From positions 1 through 56,590 of the forward strand of contig NZ_JARIEA010000051.1 in assembly GCF_029267015.1 (NCBI RefSeq): a stretch of 56,590 bases of DNA, read 5' to 3'. The notes beneath the pieces are model-generated. The model made no database searches and was not told where the DNA came from. It was given only the letters and a program-made list of their open reading frames with translations. Position 1 is the first letter of the stretch; each line of letters begins with the position of its first letter. The translations under genes were made by a program, and so were the position numbers. Of this stretch, positions 35,644 to 46,180 are shown one piece after another. The DNA is from Sporosarcina ureae. Its GTDB lineage: Bacteria; Bacillota; Bacilli; Bacillales_A; Planococcaceae.

Positions 35644-37871
35644 ATTTAAACTCTTTGTCCGCCTCACCTGCAAGAGCTACGGCTGCGGAAACTCAACCGC
35701 TTTCTCTGAAAGAAGGACAAATGATACACGGAAAGATCACACAATTATTTCCTGGTCAAATGGCACAAGTACAAGTAGGAAATCATCAGTTGTATGCAAA
35801 GCTGGAAGTGCCTATGCAAGCAGGAGACAATTATTACTTCAAGGTTAACGGTACAGAACCTGAATTACAATTACAGGTTATTTCGGGCCCGATGCGCGGT
35901 GGAGAAGGTCAATCTGCTCAACTGACGCAATTAATGGAATCGTTAAATTTACCTAAAACACAAGAAATGAAAGATATTCTTGCTACGATCATCAAGCAAA
36001 AAATTCCTATGACGAAAGAGAATATGCTTGAAGCCGTCAATCTTCTAAAATCTGTACCTACTGAAATGAAAGCAAACGCACTCGCGACGCTTGGGAAAAT
36101 TGCTGAAGGGCGACTGCCTTTCACACCCGCTGTGTTTCAATCGCTACTACAAACGCAGACAGGCACGATTGGGCAACAACTCACGACTTTGCTTGCAGCT
36201 ATCCAAAGTGAACCTAATCTGCCTCTAGCGATGCGGCAGGAGCTTTTAACGACGATGCAAGCTTTATCATCTCCTCTTAATCAAACGGTAGGAAAAGAAC
36301 TGCTTAATCAAAGTTTAGCTCAGTTGCTGGATCCACAAGCGGGGAAAACAGATCGATTTGCTGCGTTACAACTATTAAAAAATGCCGACTTACTGCCAGC
36401 GAAAACTTCATTGGCTAATTTACCGCAAGTGTTGGCTGAATTAGTAACGAAAGCGAGTGTACAATCTCCCAACTCAGCAAGACCCATGACAAATCAATTG
36501 GAAACGAGTAAAACGATACAGTCCCTACTGAATCAGTTGAGCCAAACACCTATATCAAATCAACAAACAGTAAAAGCTCTTGTACAAAATATCACGCAGC
36601 AATTAACTACTACCGCACTTCCTGAACCTGTGAAAAATGCCTTGCAGACTGTGATTAATCAGTTAACACAACAACCGATGACAGATAGTTCTAAAGCAGC
36701 TATCGTAGAGCAATTTAATAAAGTATTTACTCAAGCTAACACATCAGTAACCACTCCACCTGCAGCATTAAATAACGTAGCGCAACAAGCTACAAATGCC
36801 CCCGCTACCGTACAATCTGTACAAGCAGCTATCGGACAATTAAGCCAAACGCCTGCTGCAGATCACCAAGCGGTCAAAGCGATTGTGCAGAATGTAATGC
36901 AACAATTGCATTCTAGTCCAGTGATGCCAGAATCGATGAAAACCGCATTGCAGAATGTCTTGAATCAATTTGCGCAACAACCTATGACAGAGGGGGCTAA
37001 ATCAACATTAGTCGAACAGCTTAGCCAGACAGTGGTACAACAAGCCAGCAAACAAGAAACAACTGCTGTGCCTCTCCAGCAACAAGCTGCCACAAAGGAA
37101 GTACAACAATCCATCCCATCGCTTATAGTGCCCGTTGAAAAAGTTGATGAAGCCATTCGTGCATTAATGCAGTCCGCTGAAAAGTCGGAAAATGCTCAAG
37201 TGAAACAAATGATTCAGGCAGCTGAAGTACGCGTATCGCAAACGATGAACGGACCTATCATGAAAGAAGCACTGCAACATGTATTGAGTACATTAGGTAT
37301 GAATTATGAAGCAGTGCTTGGTGGTAAAGAACCTGACTTAGCTAATTTAGCAAGTACATTAAAACCGCAATTACTGGCCATGCTACAAGATCCTTCTTTA
37401 TCACCGCCACTCCGTGATGCAGCAGAGACCATGGTGTTGCGTATGAATGGCACAGTACTCCAATCGGGAGATACAGGCTTACAACAACAACTAATTATGC
37501 AAGTACCACTTGAAATGTTCGGCAAAAAAATCGATGCCACTCTGCAATGGAATGGTCGTATGAAAGAAGATGGCAAAATTGATCCTGCATTCGCCCGAAT
37601 ATTGTTTTATTTGGAATTGGAGTCATTGTCGACTACGTTAGTTGATATGCATGTGCAAAACAAAGTGGTTAACTTGACGATATTTAACGAATTACCTTCG
37701 TTAAAAACAATCGGTTCAACTTTCCAAAGTTTGTTAAAAGAAGGTCTTGAAGGAGCGGGTTATAAACTATCTGGTGTTACTTTTAAGCCCTTCAATGAAC
37801 AGCAACAAATTGCTCAAAAGCCAACTAACCCCTTCCATTTGGATGAAGGAGGAGTGGATTTCAGAATATGA
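35640..37871 (+). CDS. FliK-like protein, YlqG position (hook-length-control-like domain)
   Basis: The 743-aa protein has an N-terminal beta-rich domain (about 20-85), long Gln/Thr/Ala-rich helical regions, and a C-terminal domain (about 620-720) whose pattern (ILFYLELESLSTTLVDMHV, then VVNLTIFNELPSL, then LLKEGLEGAGYKLSGV) resembles the FliK hook-length-control domain. The middle contains a tandem duplication of about 78 residues (residues 292-369 and 394-471). Start ATG 35640 overlaps the rnhB stop, with GGAGGG upstream. It overlaps an FlhB C-domain-like gene by ATGA. B. subtilis ylqG occupies the same place; function is unknown, and the FliK link is inferred from pattern and partner. Confidence 0.7.
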   Translation: MNLNSLSASPARATAAETQPLSLKEGQMIHGKITQLFPGQMAQVQVGNHQLYAKLEVPMQAGDNYYFKVNGTEPELQLQVISGPMRGGEGQSAQLTQLMESLNLPKTQEMKDILATIIKQKIPMTKENMLEAVNLLKSVPTEMKANALATLGKIAEGRLPFTPAVFQSLLQTQTGTIGQQLTTLLAAIQSEPNLPLAMRQELLTTMQALSSPLNQTVGKELLNQSLAQLLDPQAGKTDRFAALQLLKNADLLPAKTSLANLPQVLAELVTKASVQSPNSARPMTNQLETSKTIQSLLNQLSQTPISNQQTVKALVQNITQQLTTTALPEPVKNALQTVINQLTQQPMTDSSKAAIVEQFNKVFTQANTSVTTPPAALNNVAQQATNAPATVQSVQAAIGQLSQTPAADHQAVKAIVQNVMQQLHSSPVMPESMKTALQNVLNQFAQQPMTEGAKSTLVEQLSQTVVQQASKQETTAVPLQQQAATKEVQQSIPSLIVPVEKVDEAIRALMQSAEKSENAQVKQMIQAAEVRVSQTMNGPIMKEALQHVLSTLGMNYEAVLGGKEPDLANLASTLKPQLLAMLQDPSLSPPLRDAAETMVLRMNGTVLQSGDTGLQQQLIMQVPLEMFGKKIDATLQWNGRMKEDGKIDPAFARILFYLELESLSTTLVDMHVQNKVVNLTIFNELPSLKTIGSTFQSLLKEGLEGAGYKLSGVTFKPFNEQQQIAQKPTNPFHLDEGGVDFRI
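36513..36746 (+). repeat. internal coding repeat, copy 1
   Basis: This copy encodes LNQLSQTP..., VKALVQNI, LPEPVKNALQTVINQL, TQQPMTDSSKAAIVEQF. Compare copy 2 at 36819-37052. The two share about half of their residues, including NQL/GQLSQTP, VKA(L/I)VQN and QQPMT. Confidence 0.75.
36819..37052 (+). repeat. internal coding repeat, copy 2
   Basis: This copy encodes IGQLSQTP..., VKAIVQNV, MPESMKTALQNVLNQF, AQQPMTEGAKSTLVEQL, in register with copy 1 apart from a one-residue insertion. The start-to-start distance is 306 nt. Confidence 0.75.
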
Positions 37872-38155
37872 AAGAAGAACAGCGATTTACACGAAAAGAA
37901 GCTATTGCGCTTTCCTACGACCCTGAAGTTTCGGACGCGCCGAAAGTACTGGCTAAAGGAAAAGGAAAAATCGCAGAGAATATTCTTGAACGTGCACTAG
38001 CGCATGACATTCCTGTACAAGAAGATCCAAGTCTACTGGAGTTACTTGGTCAATTAAATGTTAACGAAACAATTCCTGAAGAATTATATCAGGCGGTTTC
38101 CGAAGTGTTTGCTTATATATATCGTTTAGATCGTGAGAAAAGCGGTAAACAATAA
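37868..38155 (+). CDS. ylqH: YlqH, stand-alone FlhB C-terminal-domain-like protein (EscU/YscU/FlhB family)
   Basis: The 95-aa protein matches the cytoplasmic switch domain of FlhB: KEAIALSYDPEVSDAPKVLA then KGKG, IPVQEDPSLLELLGQL, IPEELYQAVSEVFAYIYRLD. FlhB normally has transmembrane helices and an auto-cleaving NPTH motif just before this part. Here both are absent and the protein starts about where the cleaved fragment would. The start ATG overlaps the FliK-like gene, so the two are made together. The role is unknown; interaction with the neighbour is inferred from FliK-FlhB biology. Confidence 0.88.
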   Translation: MKEEQRFTRKEAIALSYDPEVSDAPKVLAKGKGKIAENILERALAHDIPVQEDPSLLELLGQLNVNETIPEELYQAVSEVFAYIYRLDREKSGKQ

Positions 38156-38208
38156 GAGTCCATTTGAATTATTGGAAATTATAGAATTTAGTTTTACAAT
38201 AGTGATTC

Positions 38209-38238
38209 TTGGACAATGTGTGACGATTTGATTACAAT
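38209..38238 (+). promoter_or_regulatory. sigma-A promoter of sucCD
   Basis: TTGGAC (38209-38214), an 18-nt spacer and TACAAT (38233-38238), 51 nt before sucC. Confidence 0.65.
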
Positions 38239-38289
38239 AAAACAGTAGTTGAGCTTCAAGCAATTGTAAATCGAATGGAGGCAGTACGT

Positions 38290-39450
38290 ATGAACATCCA
38301 TGAATATCAAGGGAAGCAGCTATTAAGAGATTACGGAGTGGCTGTTTCGAAGGGCCGTGTCGCATTTTCGCCAAAAGAAGCGATGACAATAGCGAAAGAA
38401 ATCGGTACAGAGCCTATTGTGGTAAAAGCGCAAATACATGCGGGTGGACGCGGTAAAGCAGGCGGAGTCAAGATCGTGAAAAGTCTTGATGAAGTGCGTG
38501 CGGTAGCTGCTGATTTAATCGGTACGCAACTCGTAACACACCAAACAGGTCCTAAAGGACAAGAAGTCAAACGTCTTCTTGTTGAAGAAGGAATCGATAT
38601 CGAAAAAGAATTTTATATTGGCCTTGTCGTAGACCGGGCAACGGATCGTGTAACATTGATGGGATCTGCAGAGGGTGGCGTAGAAATTGAAGAAGTGGCA
38701 GAAAATAGCCCTGAGAAGATTTTCTACGAAGTGATCGATCCGGTAGTCGGGTTGGTTCCTTTCCAAGCACGTCGTATGGCTTTCAATATGGAAATCCCAA
38801 GTAATCTAATCAATAAAGCAGTAAGTTTCTTCTTAGGTTTATATAAAGTATTCAGCGAAAAAGATGCATCAATCGTTGAAATTAATCCACTTGTCGTAAC
38901 GAAAGATGATCGTGTACTTGCATTGGACGCGAAATTCAACTTTGACGATAATGCTACATTCCGTCATAAAGACATTATGGAATTACGTGACTATGATGAA
39001 GAGGATCCGAAAGAAATCGAAGCATCCAAGCATGACTTAAGCTATATTTCTTTAGATGGAAATATCGGTTGCATGGTAAATGGAGCCGGTTTAGCTATGG
39101 CTACAATGGATACGATCCATTTCTACGGCGGAGAACCCGCTAACTTCTTGGATGTTGGGGGCGGCGCAAAGAAAGAAAAAGTAGCGGCTGCTTTCAAAAT
39201 TATTTTATCAGATCCAAAAGTAAAAGGTATTTTTGTTAATATCTTTGGCGGAATCATGAAATGTGACGTAATTGCTGAAGGTGTAATTGAAGCTGCTAAA
39301 GAAGTAGGACTTCAAGTGCCACTTGTTGTACGTCTTGAAGGAACGAATGTAGAACGCGGGAAAGCCTTGCTGAAAGAATCCGGCATCAATATTGTTGCTG
39401 CAGATTCCATGGCAGAAGGCGCGAAAAAAATCGTCGAGTTGATAGGATAA
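38290..39450 (+). CDS. sucC: succinyl-CoA synthetase beta subunit
   Basis: The 386-aa ATP-grasp subunit works with SucD in the TCA cycle step succinyl-CoA to succinate with ADP phosphorylation. It starts [19 protein letters not shown] and has [37 protein letters not shown] and the [15 protein letters not shown] and [10 protein letters not shown] segments. GGAGG precedes ATG 38290; an upstream GTG-type extension to 38275 runs through the ribosome site. sucD follows after 18 nt. Confidence 0.97.
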   Translation: MNIHEYQGKQLLRDYGVAVSKGRVAFSPKEAMTIAKEIGTEPIVVKAQIHAGGRGKAGGVKIVKSLDEVRAVAADLIGTQLVTHQTGPKGQEVKRLLVEEGIDIEKEFYIGLVVDRATDRVTLMGSAEGGVEIEEVAENSPEKIFYEVIDPVVGLVPFQARRMAFNMEIPSNLINKAVSFFLGLYKVFSEKDASIVEINPLVVTKDDRVLALDAKFNFDDNATFRHKDIMELRDYDEEDPKEIEASKHDLSYISLDGNIGCMVNGAGLAMATMDTIHFYGGEPANFLDVGGGAKKEKVAAAFKIILSDPKVKGIFVNIFGGIMKCDVIAEGVIEAAKEVGLQVPLVVRLEGTNVERGKALLKESGINIVAADSMAEGAKKIVELIG

Positions 39451-39468
39451 GAAAGGCAGGTACAAATC

Positions 39469-40371
39469 ATGAGTATTTATGTAAATAAAGATACAAAAGT
39501 AATTGTACAAGGAATTACAGGTTCCACTGCCCTGTTCCATACACAGCAAATGTTGGAATATGGTACGAAAATTGTCGCTGGCGTAACGCCTGGTAAAGGC
39601 GGTCAGACGGTGGAAGGCGTGCCGGTATTTGACACTGTAGAAGAAGCAGTTAAAGAAACAGGCGCAACAGTTTCCATCATTTATGTTCCTGCACCATTTG
39701 CAGCGGATGCAATTATGGAAGGTGTAGATGCTGAACTTGAAATGACCATCTGTATTACCGAGCACATTCCTGTACTTGATATGATTAAAGTGAAGCGTTA
39801 TATGGAAGGGAAAAATACTCGATTGATCGGTCCAAACTGTCCAGGTGTTATCACTGCAGACGAGACAAAAATCGGTATTATGCCTGGCTATATTCATACA
39901 AAAGGTCACGTGGGCGTAGTTTCTCGTTCAGGTACACTAACGTATGAAGCGGTTCATCAGTTAACACAAGAAGGAATTGGTCAAACTACAGCTGTCGGAA
40001 TTGGCGGAGACCCGGTAAATGGTACAAACTTTATCGACGTCTTGAAAGCATTCAATGAAGATCCAGAGACATATGCAGTAGTCATGATCGGTGAAATTGG
40101 CGGTACTGCAGAAGAAGAAGCAGCCGCTTGGATTAAAGAAAATATGACGAAGCCTGTTGTAGGCTTTATCGGTGGTCAAACGGCGCCTGAAGGTAAGCGC
40201 ATGGGACACGCAGGAGCTATAATTTCCGGTGGTAAAGGTACAGCCGCTGATAAAATTAAAGCTCTTGAAGAAGCTGATGTTCAAGTTGCAGAGACACCTT
40301 CCGTCATAGGTGAAACATTAATCAAGGTTCTGAAAGAAAAAGGACTATACGAGAAATGTAAAACGAAGTAA
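39469..40371 (+). CDS. sucD: succinyl-CoA synthetase alpha subunit
   Basis: The 300-aa subunit binds CoA ([17 protein letters not shown]) and carries the phosphorylated His in [20 protein letters not shown] and [11 protein letters not shown] are also conserved. It ends at a strong terminator. Confidence 0.97.
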   Translation: MSIYVNKDTKVIVQGITGSTALFHTQQMLEYGTKIVAGVTPGKGGQTVEGVPVFDTVEEAVKETGATVSIIYVPAPFAADAIMEGVDAELEMTICITEHIPVLDMIKVKRYMEGKNTRLIGPNCPGVITADETKIGIMPGYIHTKGHVGVVSRSGTLTYEAVHQLTQEGIGQTTAVGIGGDPVNGTNFIDVLKAFNEDPETYAVVMIGEIGGTAEEEAAAWIKENMTKPVVGFIGGQTAPEGKRMGHAGAIISGGKGTAADKIKALEEADVQVAETPSVIGETLIKVLKEKGLYEKCKTK

Positions 40372-40375
40372 ACTG

Positions 40376-40407
40376 AAAGGAGTAGCTTAATCGCTACTCC
40401 TTTTTTT
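40376..40407 (+). terminator. intrinsic terminator after sucD
   Basis: AAAGGAGTAGC pairs perfectly with GCTACTCCTTT across a 6-nt loop, followed by TTTTTTT. Confidence 0.92.
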
Positions 40408-40445
40408 CGTGCTCATGCTTGTAGTGTCGAATAAAGGAGAATTCG

Positions 40446-41324
40446 ATGCTATATACTAATCAGCAACGTCATTTACTTAACTTACATTATATTCATCCTG
40501 TACCAATTAATCGTTTCACTAAGTTGTTACAAGAAAATCCTTCATTAGAAAACTTACATTCTTATTCTGCGCTTCACTGGTCGTATATTTTTAACTTACC
40601 AGTAGCGAAAACTAAAGAGTTTCCTATGAAATTTAAGGAAATATCCGAACTACCTATAGTGGAACTATTGAGAGGAATAGGATGCTTTCCTATTCCATAT
40701 TGTCATTCTAATTATCCTGAAGAATTAAAACAATTATGCGATTCACCTGCTGTGCTATATGGCAAAGGAAATATTGATTTATTGAAAATGCATCCCCGTG
40801 TGGGAATAATCGGCTCTCGCAAAGCTACTGACTACTCTAGGAAAGCGCTAGCGTTTATTGTTCCGCCACTTGTTGATCATCACATACCGATTGTGTCAGG
40901 GCTAGCAGACGGAGCAGACACTATGGCACATCAAGCAGCGATTGAATATGGCGGGGATACGATCGGTGTACTAGGTCATGGGTTTTCTCATATGTACCCC
41001 AAAAAAAATCAGCAAATAGCTGAAGAAATGGCGAGAAATCACTTGCTGGTAACTGAATACCCACCGTACTTTCCACCTGCAAAATGGACCTTCCCTATGC
41101 GTAATCGGATCATCAGTGCATTATCCAGCGCGCTTGTCATTACGGAGTCTGTCGAAAGAAGCGGAACGATGAGTACAGTCGAGCATGCGCTTGATCACGG
41201 AAAAGAAATTTTTGCAGTGCCAGGCGCTATAGATTCTCCTCTTTCTGCAGGTCCGAATAGGCTCTTAGATGAAGGAGCCAAGCCATTGTGGAGTGGTTAT
41301 CAAATTATTGATTCTCTACAGTGA
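40446..41324 (+). CDS. dprA: DNA processing protein DprA (Smf)
   Basis: The 292-aa protein loads RecA on incoming single-stranded DNA during transformation. The Rossmann fold shows GIIGSRKATDYSRKAL, VSGLADGADTMAHQAAI, GVLGHGFSHMYPKKN and PMRNRIISALS. The N-terminal part is short, and the C-terminal winged-helix domain of longer DprA proteins is not present, as in B. subtilis. AAAGGAG precedes the ATG. Confidence 0.93.
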   Translation: MLYTNQQRHLLNLHYIHPVPINRFTKLLQENPSLENLHSYSALHWSYIFNLPVAKTKEFPMKFKEISELPIVELLRGIGCFPIPYCHSNYPEELKQLCDSPAVLYGKGNIDLLKMHPRVGIIGSRKATDYSRKALAFIVPPLVDHHIPIVSGLADGADTMAHQAAIEYGGDTIGVLGHGFSHMYPKKNQQIAEEMARNHLLVTEYPPYFPPAKWTFPMRNRIISALSSALVITESVERSGTMSTVEHALDHGKEIFAVPGAIDSPLSAGPNRLLDEGAKPLWSGYQIIDSLQ

Positions 41325-41449
41325 ATCGATGTATCCTATTTTTGTAAAATGTTTAAAAGGTTGCATTATCATGAAAACTGTTATACATTTTGCAACAGAT
41401 ATTCTTTTGCTGAATAAATATAAAGAAATCTCTCTGAGGAGGGAACGAT

Positions 41450-43528
41450 ATGGCAGATTACTTAGTAATAGTGGAATCGCCTGCTAAAGCGAAAACGATT
41501 GAACGTTACTTAGGAAAAAAGTATAAAGTTAGCGCATCACTTGGTCATTTACGTGATTTACCCCGCAGTCAAATGGGAGTAGATACCGAAAATAATTATG
41601 AACCGAAGTATATAACGATTCGTGGAAAAGGTCCGATACTTCAAGAATTAAAAAAAGAAGCAAAGAAAGCGAAAAAAATATTTCTCGCGGCTGACCCGGA
41701 TCGCGAAGGGGAAGCAATAGCTTGGCATTTATCGCATCAATTAGGTGTGGATATCGAATCAGATTGCCGCGTAGTCTTCAATGAAATCACAAAAGATGCA
41801 ATCAAAGAATCATTTAAGCATCCGCGCCCTATTAATATGGATTTAGTGGATGCGCAACAAGCTAGAAGAATCCTAGACAGATTAGTGGGCTATAATATTA
41901 GCCCGATCCTTTGGAAGAAAGTAAAAAAAGGATTATCCGCGGGACGAGTACAGTCAGTTGCATTGCGTTTAATCATTGACCGAGAAAATGAAATCAATGC
42001 ATTTGAACCGGAAGAGTACTGGTCGATCACATCCCAGTTCACTAAAGGTGATAAAACTTTTGAAGCGCAATTTTATGGCGATGCTTCTGAGAAGGTCAAA
42101 CTGACGAATCAAGAACAAGTAGAAGATATAGTGAATTCAATCAAGCCTGATGAATTTGAAGTATCGAAAGTAGTAAAGAAAGAACGTAAACGCAATCCAG
42201 CTTTACCGTTTACCACCTCATCGCTTCAGCAAGAAGCAGCCCGAAAGCTGAACTTCCGTGCAAGAAAAACGATGATGCTCGCGCAACAATTATATGAAGG
42301 AATTGCAATTGGGAAAAAAGAGGGTACAGTTGGTTTAATTACGTATATGCGTACAGACTCGACAAGAATTTCCGATACAGCAAAAGAAGAAGTAAAATCA
42401 TTCATCCACACGATGTACGGGGAAGAGTTTATTTCAACTAATACCAAAAAGGCGAAAGCTAAAGCAAAGACGCAGGACGCGCACGAAGCTGTACGACCCA
42501 CTTCTGCTATGCGGACACCAGATGCGATGAAAGCGTTCTTATCAAGAGATCAGTATCGATTATATAAACTCATTTGGGAACGGCTTGTTGCAAGTCAAAT
42601 GGCACCAGCTGTTTTAGATACTGTAACCGCAGACTTCTTAAATGGAGATATTCGATTTAGAGCTTCGGGTTCTCAAGTTAAATTTCCGGGCTTCATGAAA
42701 GTTTATATCGAAGGCAATGATGATCAACAAGAAGAAAAAGAAAATATTCTACCGCCTCTTGAAGAAGGAGAACGTATTAAATACGCAGACGTGGATCCGA
42801 AACAGCACTTCACACAACCGCCACCTAGATATTCGGAAGCTCGCCTAGTAAAGACACTTGAAGAACTAGGTATAGGTAGACCCTCTACGTATGCACCGAC
42901 ACTTGATACCATTCAAAAACGTGGCTATGTTACCTTGGATGCTAAACGCTTTATTCCAACAGAACTTGGCGGAATCGTTCATCAGGCGGTAAATCAATAT
43001 TTCCCAGATATCATTGATATTGAATTTACGAGACAGATGGAACAGCGTCTTGACCATGTAGAAGAAGGCACAATAGAGTGGCGAACAGTAATCGATGAAT
43101 TCTATCGTGATTTCGAAAAACACGTAGAAGTTGCAGATGCTGAAATGGAGAAAATTGAAATCAAGGATGAACCAGCAGGTGAAGATTGTGAGAAATGTGG
43201 TTCTCCGATGGTTTATAAGATGGGCCGCTATGGAAAATTCATGGCTTGCTCTAATTTCCCAGATTGCCGTAATACAAAAGCCATTATTAAGCCGATTGGC
43301 GTGACATGTCCGAAGTGTAAAGAAGGCGAAGTTGTCGAGCGTAAGAGTAAGACGAAACGAATTTTCTTCGGATGTGATCAATATCCTGAATGCGATTATG
43401 TATCATGGGATAAACCGATTTCGAGACCTTGTCCAAAATGTCAGAATACAATGGTAGAAAAACGCTTGAAAAAAGGTGTTCAGATCCAATGTACAGAATG
43501 TGATTACAAAGAAGAACCACAAAGCTAA
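41450..43528 (+). CDS. topA: DNA topoisomerase I
   Basis: The 692-aa type IA enzyme relaxes negative supercoils. A Toprim domain ([26 protein letters not shown]) is followed by the active-site Tyr in [13 protein letters not shown] (near 299). Three C-terminal zinc ribbons from about 580 on have CEKC...CSNFPDC, CPKC...CDQYPEC and CPKC...CTEC. GAGGAGGG precedes the ATG. Confidence 0.97.
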   Translation: MADYLVIVESPAKAKTIERYLGKKYKVSASLGHLRDLPRSQMGVDTENNYEPKYITIRGKGPILQELKKEAKKAKKIFLAADPDREGEAIAWHLSHQLGVDIESDCRVVFNEITKDAIKESFKHPRPINMDLVDAQQARRILDRLVGYNISPILWKKVKKGLSAGRVQSVALRLIIDRENEINAFEPEEYWSITSQFTKGDKTFEAQFYGDASEKVKLTNQEQVEDIVNSIKPDEFEVSKVVKKERKRNPALPFTTSSLQQEAARKLNFRARKTMMLAQQLYEGIAIGKKEGTVGLITYMRTDSTRISDTAKEEVKSFIHTMYGEEFISTNTKKAKAKAKTQDAHEAVRPTSAMRTPDAMKAFLSRDQYRLYKLIWERLVASQMAPAVLDTVTADFLNGDIRFRASGSQVKFPGFMKVYIEGNDDQQEEKENILPPLEEGERIKYADVDPKQHFTQPPPRYSEARLVKTLEELGIGRPSTYAPTLDTIQKRGYVTLDAKRFIPTELGGIVHQAVNQYFPDIIDIEFTRQMEQRLDHVEEGTIEWRTVIDEFYRDFEKHVEVADAEMEKIEIKDEPAGEDCEKCGSPMVYKMGRYGKFMACSNFPDCRNTKAIIKPIGVTCPKCKEGEVVERKSKTKRIFFGCDQYPECDYVSWDKPISRPCPKCQNTMVEKRLKKGVQIQCTECDYKEEPQS

Positions 43529-43572
43529 AAAACATCAAAGTAATTCAGTATAATGAGAAAGAGGTAGTTGAA

Positions 43573-44886
43573 ATGACGCAAACTGTAAATGTGATCGGTG
43601 CAGGTTTAGCCGGTAGCGAGGCTGCTTGGCAATTAGCTAATAGGGGAGTTCAGGTGAAACTATTTGAAATGCGCCCAGTGAAGCAAACGCCCGCCCATCA
43701 CACAGATAAATTTGCGGAATTAGTATGCAGCAATTCCCTACGTGCCAACAATCTGACAAATGCAGTCGGTGTGATCAAAGAGGAGATGCGCCAATTCAAT
43801 TCTTTGATCATTCAAGCCGCGGATGATTGTGCTGTACCTGCTGGCGGCGCGCTTGCAGTAGATCGTCATGAATTCGCTAACAACGTCACTGAAAAGATCC
43901 GTAACCATCCGAACATAGAAGTGATCAATGAAGAGGTAACAAAATTACCGGAAGGCATTACGGTAATTGCATCAGGTCCACTGACATCTCCGGCGTTAGC
44001 GGAAGAAATACGACAACTGACTGGTGAAGATTACTTATATTTCTATGATGCAGCGGCGCCGATTGTAGAGGCAGATTCGATCGATATGGATAAAGTGTAC
44101 TTGAAGTCACGTTATGATAAAGGCGAAGCGGCATATTTAAATTGCCCTATGAATGCAGAAGAATTCGAACGTTTCTATGAAGCGTTAATTTCAGCAGAAG
44201 TAGCCCCTTTAAAAGACTTTGAAAAAGAACTGTATTTTGAAGGATGTATGCCGATTGAAGAAATGGCGAAGCGCGGTGTGAAAACGATGTTATTCGGTCC
44301 ATTGAAACCGGTTGGTCTTGAAGATCCTAAAACAGGAAGAGAACCAAAAGCCGTTATTCAGTTACGACAGGATAATGCAGCGGGAACGTTGTATAATTTG
44401 GTCGGATTTCAGACACATCTGAAATGGGGAGCGCAGAAAGAACTATTACAGATGATCCCGGGGTTGGAAAATGTAGATATTGTGCGTTATGGAGTCATGC
44501 ATCGTAATACATTCATCAACTCTCCTAGAGTATTGAACTGCACATACCAACTGAAATCAAAACCAACGATCCTATTTGCAGGTCAAGTTACTGGCGTAGA
44601 AGGTTATGTAGAATCAGCAGGTTCAGGCTTGATAGCAGGTATTAATGCCGCACAATTGGCGAAGAGCGAAAAGCCTGTTCGATTCCCTAGAGAAACGGCC
44701 CTCGGTAGCATGGCTCGCTATATCACGGAAGCTGATCCGAATAACTTCCAGCCAATTAATATTAACTTCGGGTTGTTCCCTGAACTAAATAGACGATATA
44801 GAACGAAAGCTGAACGTGCAAACAAACATGCGACACGTGCGTTAGATTCATTACAAGAATTTAAATCAACAACAAATATAGACTGA
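43573..44886 (+). CDS. trmFO: tRNA m5U54 methyltransferase TrmFO (Gid)
   Basis: The 437-aa FAD/folate-dependent enzyme makes ribothymidine at tRNA position 54. It has the dinucleotide motif [26 protein letters not shown] with its conserved Cys, [10 protein letters not shown], and [18 protein letters not shown]. It follows topA, the usual Bacillales order, and ends at a terminator. Confidence 0.96.
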   Translation: MTQTVNVIGAGLAGSEAAWQLANRGVQVKLFEMRPVKQTPAHHTDKFAELVCSNSLRANNLTNAVGVIKEEMRQFNSLIIQAADDCAVPAGGALAVDRHEFANNVTEKIRNHPNIEVINEEVTKLPEGITVIASGPLTSPALAEEIRQLTGEDYLYFYDAAAPIVEADSIDMDKVYLKSRYDKGEAAYLNCPMNAEEFERFYEALISAEVAPLKDFEKELYFEGCMPIEEMAKRGVKTMLFGPLKPVGLEDPKTGREPKAVIQLRQDNAAGTLYNLVGFQTHLKWGAQKELLQMIPGLENVDIVRYGVMHRNTFINSPRVLNCTYQLKSKPTILFAGQVTGVEGYVESAGSGLIAGINAAQLAKSEKPVRFPRETALGSMARYITEADPNNFQPININFGLFPELNRRYRTKAERANKHATRALDSLQEFKSTTNID

Positions 44887-44913
44887 TCACATCATCTAAT
44901 ATGTTTGAAGTTA

Positions 44914-44960
44914 AACTGAAGATAGGACTCCATCTAATCGGAGTTCTATCTTCAGTTTTT
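44914..44960 (+). terminator. intrinsic terminator after trmFO
   Basis: AACTGAAGATAG-ACTCC pairs with GGAGT-CTATCTTCAGTT across an 8-nt loop, followed by TTTTT. Confidence 0.92.
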
Positions 44961-45269
44961 GAGTTGTATTTAAACGGTGCAACTTCTTCATTGTTATAAC
45001 GTCTTGTAGTTAGGAAGAAACGATCGTACATATAATGGATAAATAGTTGAAAGTTAAACTAATTTGACCGTTATGTGACGGAAATACTTCATAAACTCAG
45101 ATATGATCAGGAATCAGTTTTCAAAGTTGCCCAAATTTCCTTGCTATTGTATAGTGTTTTATGGACAACATTTAGATTAAATATTCTATTCCCAATTATT
45201 TGCAACCAATAATCTTTCGAAGCTTCAGGTGCACGTTGTACGATGATAAATTCGTATCGAGGTGATAAA
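44961..45269. other. AT-rich intergenic region between trmFO and xerC
   Basis: About 310 nt without a supported gene. It holds a sigma-A promoter (45127-45155), a small inverted repeat CCGT-TATGTG-ACGG near 45069-45082, and the xerC ribosome site GAGGTGAT. I see no RNA gene in it. Confidence 0.6.
45127..45155 (+). promoter_or_regulatory. sigma-A promoter of xerC-hslVU-codY
   Basis: TTGCCC (45127-45132), a 17-nt spacer and TATAGT (45150-45155), about 115 nt before xerC. Confidence 0.65.
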
Positions 45270-46169
45270 ATGATTCCTGAAATAGAACAACTAGCAAAAG
45301 AATACGTATCCTATATTCGTCTGGAGAAAAACTATTCATCTTATACTGTCGCAGAATATGAAAAAGATCTTCAAGATTTTTTATTGTTCTTGCAGCAAGA
45401 GAAAATCGATACGTTCGATGATGTTAATTACCCTGTAGCTAGATTGTATGTTACCCGTTTATATGATCGTTCGTACGTTAGAACGAGTATCTCTAGAAAA
45501 ATATCAGCTATCCGATCTTTTTTTAAATTCATCAATGCCCGATATGGAATTGAAGATCAGGCATTTCGATTATTGTATCATCCGAAGCAAGAAGAACGTC
45601 TTCCTGCTTTTTTCTATCAACAAGAGTTGGAGAAATTATTTGATGCCACGATGGGTGAAGATTTTCGGTCATTACGGGATCGCGCTCTACTTGAGATGCT
45701 TTATGCAACCGGTATCCGTGTAGGTGAATTGGTGGAAATCGAAGTGCAAGATGTGGATCATTATTTAGGAATTGTGAAAGTAATGGGTAAAGGACGAAAA
45801 GAACGTTTTGTGCCGTTCGGGAGTTTTGCAGGCGAAGCACTGCAGAACTATATAGACAGTAGTCGTCCACGATTAATGAAGCAAAAGAAACATGCGAAGT
45901 TATTTGTTAATCTACGTGGGGATCCATTAACAGATCGTGGGGTACGCTATGTACTAGATGACTTGATGAAGAAGGCATCATTGCATACCAATATTTCACC
46001 ACATATGATCCGTCATACGTTTGCGACACACTTGCTCAGTGCTGGTGCTGATCTTCGGACAGTACAGGAACTACTAGGGCACAGTCATCTGTCGTCAACT
46101 CAGGTCTATACCCATATCACAAATGAACACTTACGCCAGACTTATTTACAAACGCACCCTCGTGCTTAG
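45270..46169 (+). CDS. xerC: tyrosine recombinase XerC (CodV)
   Basis: The 299-aa recombinase resolves chromosome dimers at dif with XerD. The N-terminal SAM-like DNA-binding domain ([20 protein letters not shown]) precedes the catalytic domain with Arg in [11 protein letters not shown] (about 150), [12 protein letters not shown] (about 245-256), and [14 protein letters not shown] carrying the nucleophilic Tyr (about 280). Start ATG 45270 follows GAGGTGAT. A frame open to 45243 adds nine unsupported residues. First gene of the codVWXY-type operon. Confidence 0.95.
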   Translation: MIPEIEQLAKEYVSYIRLEKNYSSYTVAEYEKDLQDFLLFLQQEKIDTFDDVNYPVARLYVTRLYDRSYVRTSISRKISAIRSFFKFINARYGIEDQAFRLLYHPKQEERLPAFFYQQELEKLFDATMGEDFRSLRDRALLEMLYATGIRVGELVEIEVQDVDHYLGIVKVMGKGRKERFVPFGSFAGEALQNYIDSSRPRLMKQKKHAKLFVNLRGDPLTDRGVRYVLDDLMKKASLHTNISPHMIRHTFATHLLSAGADLRTVQELLGHSHLSSTQVYTHITNEHLRQTYLQTHPRA

Positions 46170-46180
46170 GAGGAACTATA

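Noticed and set aside
39208..39909. 233-residue open frame on the minus strand across sucC/sucD
   Set aside because: It lies wholly opposite two strongly conserved genes, has a biased composition (Cys, Phe, Tyr rich) typical of antisense frames, and has no family motif.
42866..43381. 171-residue minus-strand frame inside topA
   Set aside because: The topA zinc-ribbon region is clearly coding on the plus strand, and the antisense frame shows no motif.
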